NCBI GenBank assembly: GCA_038373885.1
Contig: JAWZYV010012352.1
Coordinates: 186,001 to 250,000 of the forward strand
Direction of reading: 5' to 3'
Source: Cheiracanthium punctorium
Lineage: Eukaryota > Arthropoda > Arachnida > Araneae > Cheiracanthiidae
Length of the DNA stretch: 64,000 nt
Below are positions 23,950 through 35,900 of the stretch, in pieces. A program made the translations under genes and the position numbers. The notes beneath the pieces are model-generated. The model saw only the letters and a program-made list of their open reading frames with translations, was not told the origin of the DNA and searched no databases. Position 1 is the first letter of the stretch. Every line of letters starts with the position of its first letter.

Positions 23950-26900
23950 CTGAAGAGAAAAAGAGGCTTTGTTTAGAGGTTCAAAAATTCGGAGTAAAAA
24001 TTCACAAAATATTAAAAATAATAAACATACAAGTATCAAGCAAATGAAACACGTACACCCTCCAAAAAAAGTATTCGAGTAAGAGAGAAATTTTCCTATT
24101 TTAGATTTGCGAATAATAATTGAGTTTTTGAAAAATGCACAACCTGACAGCAATATGGAAATCTTATTTATACGTAGTCTAATTCATATTCTATGATAAA
24201 CAATTTTTAATATGCGAAACCAACGTAGGAAATTTCTCACTCGAATACTTTTTTTGGAGGATGTACACACGGCAAAGAAATAATGATGACTGTGACCGTT
24301 CAGCTTAGTAACGCCAAAATGTCACGAATGTTCAACTGTTCGGACCCGAAAAAATATGTTAATTGTTTCGAGTTTCGGGGAAAAAAATCATGATTGTTTC
24401 ATTTTAAGTTCGAAACCAGACGGATAACGTCGCATTTTTGTGTCCCCCCAGAAGTGCAATTTTTCTGTTTTTCCATACCGAAAATACCACGAATGTTCTG
24501 ATTCCCCACCCTTTCTAAACTGCGAATAGCCACAAGTAATTAAGGGCACGCAGAGGACTAGAAAGCCAAGATATTTAAGATTGGAAGTCTCTCAGAAGAT
24601 TCAATAGAATCGGAAGATAGTGCCTTTATGTTTGTTTAACGCATTTTAACATTCTGTTGCATAGAAAAAACAAACAAATTGAATTTTGAAGGTAATCTCA
24701 GTAAATGGAAAATATGGAGCATGTTTTTTTTTAATGCACCATTTAAAAAATTAGCTGCTTGGATAACTTTATACTTATAATTGCAAAAGCAAATGAATAT
24801 TACCTTTGACTTTTTGTCTCCTTTCTCGACATATCCTGTGGAGGTGAGAATTGGTCTGAATGACAAGAACTTCTTCTTCCTCGTCGTCAGTGCTGCTACT
24901 ACTGCTACTTGTTGGAGCTTTTAAAGAATCCAGAAGATTTATGCGAGCCTATAAAAGATGAAGTAAAATTTCTAATAGGCATTTTTACTAAAACAAAATA
25001 TTTGCTGCATGCCAAACATCGCATAAGCAAGCAAATATTTACAGGAAAAAAAAAAGATTTAAAACTGTTTCTACTGATCCAGTTTTATCCTAATCAATTA
25101 TATTTTAATATAAAAGATTGTACTAATTTTGCATTATGGCTATTTTCAGCACCCGAAGTTCACCGGATTGAGACTCACAACCATACTAGATTGGCAAAAG
25201 GCCCAACTAATGGCTCAGTGATTTTCTGCATTGCATATCATAGGTAAGTGATTGAAATCATGTTAAATGCAAGTTCAGTTATCTGGGATGTCCCACATTT
25301 TATACTTCGAATGATTTATTTTGTTTAGAAAATATGAGTCAGGATCCTTTTTATGGCCGCCCACTCAGCAAGCTTTATTCTATGTTCTCAATCTTTTGCA
25401 TGGTTTGCTCTACATCAACAAGGAAAGATGGAACGACGTAATTAAATATTTATTCCGAAGAATCTAAACCTCTCTCTAATCGAATTAAATCATTAAAAAA
25501 TTGCTCTTACATGAAAATTTATAATTTCGCTAAGCAATTTGGAAAATTCTTTGTTAGATATAACGTTCACTAATCTCGAACAATGCACAAATCTGAAGAG
25601 ATATGACTAGAAAAGTGAATTGACAAAACAGACTTGATTGTGTAACTGAGCGTAATTGAAATTAATTACATTCTATAGTTTGATAATAATGCTCAAATGT
25701 AAGGATCAACTCCAGTTTAAAAACTGCAAATTAAGTGTAGAATTTTCACATTTTGAGAAAATAAAATTTTCATTAGTAATACTACATAAAATATTGGAGA
25801 CGTAATGGTTATTGAAATTTCGTTTTTGTCCAAAACTTTGAAAATAACGAAATCACCACTAAAAAATATTATTTCACACCTGCAACAGTTTTAATTAATA
25901 AAAACAAAGAAAATATACCATAGGATCACTTAGTTCAGGATTTGCTTGCAAATGTATCCAAGCTGTTCCACATCCTTCTTTTAGCTGCTTTTCGTTATTG
26001 GCATCTCTTCTGTGCTGCCGCCTGCGACTGGCACTGGACTTGAAAATAATTTTGGTGGGAGTCTTCATTTTGGAAGTTCGGTTATTTGAATTTTGCTCGT
26101 CTGCAACAGATGGAAGACTTTTTGGAGACGGCAACTGTTGCGGATGAAATACTGTTTGATAAGAATTTGAAGGAACTTGCTTAGTTTTGGCGTTTTGCTC
26201 GGAGTTTGCGGAGGAAGAAATACTTTTAGAATTTTGATGAGCTAGATTACTTGATTTGAAATGTTCTGGAACATTAGGGGTACCATCAACAAGCAATGTA
26301 ATGGGCCTTGTAGGTTTCACAAGGCCCGTTGGCTTGGACTTTTCACAATTTGAGAGAAAATTAGCCAAATTGGATGGCTTTCTGCTAAAACAAGGCGATT
26401 CAGATAAATGCTTTTGTGCGTCTAGTGTCTTGCATGGGGAAAAATGGTCCAAGCTCCTGAGAGAACCAACACTACAAAGCTTATAGAAATCTCCATTGAA
26501 TTCTTTAACTTCGGAATCCACGCCTTTGAATTCTACGTCTTCCGTAGATCCGCTGTCAGTGGGGCATACTCCAGATGCGTCTGCTGAGGTTGGTACTGAA
26601 GAAGCAGAGATTCTTTTCCCCGAATCTTCCTTGAGCTTAATGAATGAATTTGAAGTAAGGGGATAAGACATGAATCGAGATCTTGACTGTAAATTTGAAG
26701 GGCTGGTGGGAAGAGGGAGTGATGGTCTTCGCACAGGTGGGGGTGTAGTTTCGACAGCTTCTTCTACAGGCTCTAATTGAGGGACCTGCAAATAAATTAT
26801 TATTTCACTTCACCATATAAAGAATGCAGCTACTTATAAACCAGTTTATAAAATACTGTTCAAAATGGATTTGAACTGCCCCTAAAGATTAATGCCAACA

Positions 26901-29900
26901 GAACACAAAATACTCTTATAGCAGCAACAACAACAACAACAACAAAAAGCTTTCGGAACGCACCTTTTTTTTCGGGTTTCAACAATACTATAGAGGAAAA
27001 CAATGAATATATAATACTTTAATTCTGCGAGTCTTACCTTCTTATTTATACTTTTGATATGGAAACTTTATACGAAAAGTTTGAGAATTTTTTTTTTAAT
27101 ATTTAAGGATAGCTCCAGTAACTTACAAATAAAAAAAAAGATAATTAGTTGCAGTTTATACATGTATTTATGCTGTAATGAATATCAATTTGAACAATGT
27201 ATATATTTTTTAAAAATTCTACATTAAAATTTTATTGTCAATTAAAAGCCTGAGATAGTCCTTTTGACACTATATGGTTACATTTAGTAGACGAGGCTGA
27301 TCGTGTATTTTAACCTAATATTTGATATGAAATTTATGCTCAAGTTTCGAGCGTTTCTTAAAGTACGACTTGAATGGATATTTTAAGCTTTCACTTAATC
27401 GCCATATTTATACCACAGAACACTGTAAAACAAAATAATGAGGGTTTCATAGTGATGCTATTTTTGAAAAGTATTTAGATGTGCTCTCTAAACTCCCATA
27501 ATAGCATTCATTTTGAAACAATCTTGTAATAATAATACTATGAAATTTAATACGTGGCAAAGAAGATCTCAAAGAAAAGTTAATGCACCAATCGTTTTCA
27601 TACTGCTTACCATCATTTTTGAGCTAGTATTGTGAACGATTTCATTTTGTAGCCAACGTTCCACAAAATCTTTGTGCTCCAGGTTTTTACCCTCGTCATC
27701 ACTGGCACTACTGAGATCTGGATCCTAAAATTAAATAAATCACAGAAAGTAGTTAAAATACTGAAGTACTGAAGTTAAAAAAAAATTAAAGCTCAAATTT
27801 ATGTCAAAAAAGGATTTGTAATATAATATTCTGATTATGGAATTTAAGTCTGATTATGGATTTTAGCGACTTCATGGAATTAAAAGGTGGGTTATCGAAC
27901 TTGCTTCCTTTCAATTCCAATCACCGAGTTACAAGTCTGACTCGATAACATCGAGTTGAGATTTCATCTTTCCGAACGATGTAACAAACAGGATGGTTAC
28001 AATTAAACTTCCGCTATAAACAACATTCTGCAGCTGAAACAGGAGAGATACGATTGCTACCAATTATGGCATATGAACTGTACACGAGATACGCTCATGT
28101 AGGTAGTTTTTAAAAAGGTTTAGTTCAAAAATATATGCACTAGATGGCGCTTTGCATGGTGAATTCACCTCAAAAAGTGACCCAAATTAGTTATTAAATG
28201 CTCAAAAATTATTGAATAAATCTTGAAATTGTTTGCACATTTCAAATTAGCCATTTTCATGATTAAATTTGCTATTTTTAGACATTTTCACTGTTAAATT
28301 TGCAGCAGCCGGCACCCAGTGGACATTTTTTGAACTAACATTTTTTTTTCGAAATTCCGCATCTCACGTATGTTATCAGGATTATAACATACATGAGATA
28401 CGGTTCAATTTTTAGCTAAGTAAACTTGGCTACAATCTTCCCACCCATTTTAGCTGCAGAACCCTGTTTAAGAGGAAGTTTCATTATAAACACCTTGCAC
28501 TCATAATTTGGATGGCGTGAAATATGAGCGTCATATAATGCCCCACAGGGCTTGACTAAGACTACATAGTATAACACTTTTGAGTTTAGCACAGTGATCA
28601 GACTTTCTTGTGTCAAGCAAAAAAATTAAATTTAAGCACAGGGTTACTTTATTGATCTCTCATCCTGGCAAAAATTATAAAAAAAAATTGTGACAGGCTT
28701 AAGGATATAGTCCGAAGAAATAAAACCTGCTTCAGGGACTACGCAAATTAAAATAAACTTGCGCCAGGGACTCGAAAAAATTCAGGATGATTCTTCATAA
28801 CTGCACTACGCACGGAAGCGAAGAAACTCTGCCTTTTATGAAACACCGGAAAAAATTTCTTAAACATGGAATTGCTGAACAAAATGTTTCGAACAGTGAC
28901 ACACACAGTTTGCAAAATTTTCTCTTTATGAATTTTTCCTAAAAGTTTCGTAAATTATGCAAATTTATGGTTTATTACAGTGCATGGCACGACTTGTGAA
29001 GAGACATCCTGAAAACTTGACATGAATAGTTCGCAGTATCACGAGATCGCCTCTGCGCACGCCACACCTCGAACATTGAAGGTTGCGCGAGTAGGTACCT
29101 TTTATGCGGTAGGATAACGCCTTGAGCTACCACACGAGATCAAAAACAGCTTCCGCCACACGCTTCCTTTCAAATTCCTTTATAAATATGCACCAAAATC
29201 ACATAATATTTTTAAACTACAGTTTTAGAGAAATACACCAAGCCTCTTTAGTCAAAAACTGGATAAATAGACTTGGAAACGATGTTTTATTTTTGTAGTA
29301 CATCAGTGAACCAAACACCGAGGGTGAGCAGAAAAACTTAATCTTAAGATTATTTATGCATTAATCCTTACTCTAAAAAAAGGGGATGATTTGCAGATTA
29401 GCTCTATTTTACTTTATAAAAAAATTCAATCGTAACACGAAGATAAATACTAATTTGACACAAATTTTCTATTAAAAAACATCTACGTAAATCCTACTCA
29501 CTCGGGATCCTTTGCGGCTGGTTCTCAGTAAGTCAACGTCATCCATTTCGTCACTCACCATCTGGAATGAAGTTGAAGACTGCAAAGAACTAGTGGAAGA
29601 GCTTCTAGTAGGAGAAGGCCAAACTAGGCGCTGGAAAGAATTCGGAAAAATTATGTATAATGAACAAGTATCTCAAAATGCAATAATATTCAATTGCATA
29701 CATGTGAGGAGTGAAAATTCGGTACAAGCATGTAACGCACATATTCGCCTTGTGATGTTGACGTCAAAAGACGTAAAATTTGAAAAACAGTTATCCAAGA
29801 TCACACACATATTAATCCCCCACTCACGGACTCCTATATAAAATTATTATAAGTCATACCAAACTGAGCGTTAAGAAACTGCTATCAACCCTAGTGAGGT

Positions 29901-32900
29901 TCAAATTCACTACAGCTATTAGTGACTGAGTTCAATGCATATAGAAAATAAACAGAGTAAAATCAACAAATCCAGCAATATTTAAGACAACGAAGAAATA
30001 CACATATAACAGTGATTAACTAATCCACGCAAAATCAGGACAAAGAAAGTATACAACTATAAGATAAATATAATTTATAAATATGTTGTATCTGCATTAG
30101 GACAGACGATAAATAAAGCTTAAAGCTGTTTAATGAACAAAGCATTGCCTTCAGCTACAAACGAGGAGAAAGAAAAAAACAACAAACAAAAGAAAAGCAT
30201 CAAGGCAAGCAGTAAGGTTCTTTAAGAAGAAAAAAACATAAATGATTATTTCAGAAACACAGAGAAATCGAAGAGCAAATCACATAACGATATAATCCAC
30301 AAATCATAAAATCTTAATAAAATTATGTGGAAAAATAATTAAATCTAAGAAAAACAAGATGAATAAAACTTATAAACAAAAATCATACAAATAATAACCC
30401 GCAAAGAATAAATCCAGAACTTAATAAAAATAAATCAGAATTATAAAACTGAAATTATTAAAAATCCTACATGCAAAACCAAACATTAAAATCACTAATA
30501 TTAGCTACTAAGCCATATGAACACGCTATGGAAAAACAAGATATCGATTGAAATGGACTATAATACTGTGTCGTATACATTGTAGAAACTATAAGAGTCT
30601 ATCCATAAAGTTGCACAACAAAAACAAATATCATAGAAAAAATAATGCAATCGCCCCCCACCCCCCTCCCCCTAAAAAAACCAAAAACCACCGGATTTGT
30701 AAGTTAGAAAACTCAAACGACAAACTATCTCATTTTATATATAAAGAATCGTCAGAGTGTGCGAACAGAAAACAAATACAAAAAAAAAAAAAAAAAAACC
30801 CGACCAAATGAATTGAATTCACCCATTCAGAAGAGAACACCAGGGACTCGATGACGGAGACCTGAAAAGACCGCACTAAGTCAACTGCACATCGGCGTCT
30901 CTTTTGGGCAAAATTTCCGATTCCACGCATGGAGCAAAATAGGATGATTCAACGAGCAAGAGAAAATGGGCTTCTGTAGGCTTCAGTAAGGTAAAAGAAA
31001 TACGAGGTTGAAAGGGAAATCTTTTGAGTCTTTTTGATATCGACACTATTCAGGTGGTGTAGTTTGTTAATTTGGTCAGTAAAGGTTAATTATTTTTTTA
31101 AAAAAACTATGTTACATAATGGGAAAGGATTTTGATATATAGAGTAGAATCGGACCCTCTGCCCTTTAATATGACGAGCCTTCTATATTTCATACAGTAA
31201 ACACTGTTTATAGCCTTTATACGATACAAAATCAATTTTTTTAGGAATACCAGGAGTACACTAAAAATGAAGTTAAAATACTCAATAACTAATAGAATAT
31301 GATAAAATATATGAGGGAATTTATGATAAACTAGTATCTCACAACAAGAATGATAATAATAATAAAAAGAAAGAAAGAATCACTGAATAATAATAATAAT
31401 TATAATAATAATAATAATTCGTATGTATATGTACTTACACTTTGACCTAGCATAGCAGTTTCTAAGCTCAGTAGTAATTCTGGTTTAAAACCAGAAGGAG
31501 AAGCTTCAGATTCAGAGCCTGAATTATTATGAAGGGAAGACACATTTTTTGAAGATTTCAGCCCGCGGTGCATGGAATCTTCCAGTTCGTGAATAGCATC
31601 TTTCAAGTACAAGACAGTGTCCGATGCTACTCTTTCCAGTCCTGTTTTAAACTTCTCCGCACCATCACTTAAATCAGAGACAGACGAATTAGTGGAAGTT
31701 TTACTTAACAAAGGTTTTGTAAATTCGGCTAAGTCTGATTGCGCGCAACCGTCAGCATTTTCAGTAATAATGATGCATGGGCTGCAGTTGGTAATAAGCT
31801 TGTCTAAAGACGGCTCACTAAGCAATGGCTCCAAAGGGAAGTGTTTCACCCTTATATCCCCTTCTGAAGAATAAAGAGACCAAATGCTTTCGTCAATGAA
31901 AGGAGCTAAAGCTTTTTCTCTCCACATTCCTTCTTCGGGTTCTGTAAGAGTAGCCTTCTCAGCTGTTTCTACCTTTTCATCAAAGATATTGTCATCGATG
32001 TAACTGTGCCTAGAGCAAAACACAATTGCGTCATCAACACTCGATTTCTTTGGACCTAAGTGCCAAGTCTTTCCGTGACTAGCCATGTCTAAAATACCTT
32101 TTGGATAGTTCCAATAGTCTAACATAGATATATAATCATACGCTGGAGGCCTCTGAGGACTGGACGATTGGAGAGAGGCATCTAAGTCGTCTAATATGTT
32201 TCTAGATTTTAGAGGCGACAGTTTTAGGTCTTCGGTGGAATTTTTAAAGTCAGTATTTATAAAATTATCACAAATTGAGCTTGGTTTATTGCAAAGTTCG
32301 TTTTCTCCTACAGCTAACTCAGTTGGAGGAGGATTGTTTCGAACAGTAGGTTTGACACTAGCAATTTGTTCTTTGTGTCTAACAGTAGAAACATTCCGAG
32401 AAATGTCTTGAGCACTTTTTACAGGTTCCTTGGCATTATTTTGTTCTTCTCCAAATTGACTGGCTGAAGGATTGGCATTGGCTACAAGATGCAATGGGCC
32501 GAATCCACTATCAGAAGATGAGCACATGGAACCATCAAGGCACTCAGTTACGCTGTCATCACTGACACAGCGAAGTTCTTTTTCCGTAGGTATATATGTC
32601 ACTGAATGTTCTGGTTCGCTAACAGTAGTATCTGCAGCTGAATCAGGCTGTAGATCACTAGACATCGTAGAGTAACCTTCATCCCTAGTTCTGCTAGCAC
32701 CATCTATAGAAACTGTTGTATCTGAAGAATTTAAATTTTGCTTATCCAAATCATCCATCTGTTCGTTTCCTTCTTCATCTAACGTTTTATCAAATATGTT
32801 GATGGTGTCGGCAACTTTTCTAGAACTTACAGGAATGGCAGTTTCGTTGTCTACTTCGCAGTTAAAACTCCAAATCTGGTGCTGCCTCGGAAAAGATTGA

Positions 32901-35900
32901 ATGGGTGATATTTCATCTTTTGACGACTTACACAAAGTAGTTAGATCGTCGGGAACTGCTTTTCTTTGTTCCCAACGCGTATGGCTTGTCTTTATTCTCT
33001 GTTTTGAATCTTTCGAGCTTTTCTCTGCAGGCGAACCATTTCGAGATAACCTTTTTCTTTTTACACTCGTACCTTTGGGCGTGTCAGAATTTACGGGTAT
33101 TTTAATTTTTGATGCAGGTATAGAAGACGGCGATTTGATATTTGGCACTGCAGAAGGTGATGTTGGTTCTTTCGGATGGATTTCGTTTCGGGACTTGGCA
33201 AGTTGGATTTCTGCCTTGCTCTTCTTTCGCAGTAAAACTGGCTTAGTGTTACTGAAGGCAGGTATCTTGGAAGAGTGTCCCGTTTTAGAACTTGGTGAAA
33301 CTGGACTTGATGCAAGGATTTTTGATTCGGAACTTTTTGACAGACAAGCGTTTGTACTTTTTATTGTTTCGGCAACTTTTTCTTCAGATGAAATGGAAGG
33401 TTTGAGAGTTGTGGAATTTTTCTTTGAAGGAGATGATGCAACTGATTGATGGGACGGCAACTTGTTTTGTACTTTGGAACAGGCTAACTCAAGATTTATT
33501 TCATCCTCTGTCGGAGTTTTAATCACCTGAAATTAAACAGAATATAAGAATAATTTCATCATAGCAGATTAAAAAAAAATTAGTTTTTTTCCTTAAGATA
33601 AAAAAATGTTGTTCAATATTAACAAAATCAAAATTAATCTTTGAAAGATAACATTTTAATTATAAATTACAACGTACTATATGTGCTTTTTAAATCATTT
33701 TGAAAAATGCAACATAGTACATTTAAATGTAATATTATACATCGAGATCAAGCATACACAGTCATATATGACATGGGTAATGCAAATGCAAATCATAGAG
33801 TTTACTTGCTTTCTAAAGAAAAAAACATGTTATAAAAGACAAAAATTTTGATTTCCTTTGTCTAATGTTAAAAAACAGTCGAAGTAAAACTTATAATTAA
33901 ATCAACGAAAACTACTTCATAGAGAATTTAAAATAGCATAAAAGGTTTGGTGCATCTTTAAAATGAATTCTTCATTGTTTCGTGTGACAAATAATTCGAA
34001 GCTAGCACAGTTCATAACGTTGTATAAGCAAATACAACTTTAAGAGCGTTTAATATTATGCTATGTTCAATATAAATATATTAAGGAAGTAAAAGAAAGA
34101 AAAAGATACTATTTCACTACCACGCCACACAGTATAATATAAAATGGGCAAAAACGATGATAGTCAAAGAACCAATACATTGATTTAAGAAAAAAAAAAG
34201 GATATAAATAAGGATGATGAAAAATAATGATAAAAGCAAAATAACATAAATTAGGACTTTTAAAGTTTCCTAAGACTAGTATATATATGCAAAAAATACA
34301 TAAAATATAAGTGTATTTTGTTTGATAAATTAACAAAATTTTGTTGACTTAACGATACTTTTTTGACGCTATTATAATACAATGATTTTGTTGGATCAAC
34401 AAAATTTTCCTTATAATACCGTCAAGGCTATGAAGTATAAACAAAACAATGCACTTCAAAATTGCGAGATAACATGTTAAGATAACATGATAAAGGTAAA
34501 AAGGTTTTTACATTTTCATTTTTATCATCGTCAATTAACTCCATTAAAGTTCCGTTTTCCTGTTCTAGTTGCTCTACTCTTAAATGCAATACTTTGCACT
34601 CTTCTTCCAATCTCTGAAATAAGGAATGAAATATTTTCATAATCGAAAACCTAAAACTAAAAAATTGAACAGAAAAGCAAAACACAGAGATAAGCAATTA
34701 CATATTTTTAGGGTACATAAATGAAATCGCGATTGGAATAAAGTAATTTTTATAGGATTAACAAACATGCTGAAACGGATTCTTAAAATAAAATTCTAGA
34801 ACCACTATTAAAATAGAATTTACAGCAGCATTTTTTTCTCTCTCCTATACTAGAGCTTAGTCACTGAATTTGGAATATTTGGCACAGAATCCTATTGTGG
34901 ATCTTGAGCGAACTAAACCCAACCCACCAACCAACTGGAATGTGAAATATTTTGAAGCAATTAAAAATTGTAGATTTACACATATATGTACGGTTTTGTC
35001 TATTCCTAACAAAAAAACAACGAAGCATCGTTATATAAACACGCTATTAATGCACAACCTAATTCGAGATGAATAAATCTAAAATTGATGCACATTATCA
35101 TATTGTTAATTTAATTTTTACTCAAAAGAGTCATTAAATTTAATTGCCGAATAAACAGCCATTACTTTAAAGATGGATCTATTTAGACATCCGTAATGGC
35201 TCGAAGTAGCGTTAGGTATTTCAGGTAGCATCCGATATTTGAGATATTTCGGATATCAGAGATGTTACCATAAAGGAAGTCGGAGTGTGAGGTAGATTAT
35301 ATTTTTTAAATGAATTTATATGCATTAAAGGGCCAAGAAAGTCTCACACGGAGAGAGCGGCATTACCTTTTGAACGAGGAGCGTGTGAACGAGGCGGTTT
35401 GCCACCTCATCGAGGCAGCTCTCGTACTGCAACTGTTGCTGGTGGCTGTTCCTCTGCATTTCTCCAAGCTTTTCGATCAGCAGCTTAGCGTGGTCTTCCT
35501 GGCTGCCGGGACTCTGCAAACATCACAGAGGAACTTTCATTCACTCACGGATGGAGAAGCGAGGGGTTGTTAGTCAAAAATGCCTGGCGTGTTAGGATAT
35601 CAAAGCCCAGCGTGCAATTAAAAAAAAAGCATTTTTAACCCTTTGAAGCGAAACCGTTTTCGAAATGGAAGAACAGCCCGATATGCCCAATGCTGTGAAA
35701 GTGCAGCTGTTGTCATCGTCGGAGTTAACTATCAGCAATATGGCGTCGAATGAATAGCCAATAGGCCCCACCGTATCCGGAGTGGATAACATGGTAGATG
35801 GCCGAAGTGTGAAGGTCCCTCATTCGCGCTTATGTGCGACTATCGATCTAACAGTCTGCAGTTTTGCCCGGTTTTCTCAAGATGCAACGTGAATACGCGT

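Noticed and set aside
32901..33449. 182-codon plus-strand ORF
   Set aside because: It is the antisense shadow of the large Ser-rich exon of the NCKAP5-like gene; long antisense frames are expected from its codon composition.
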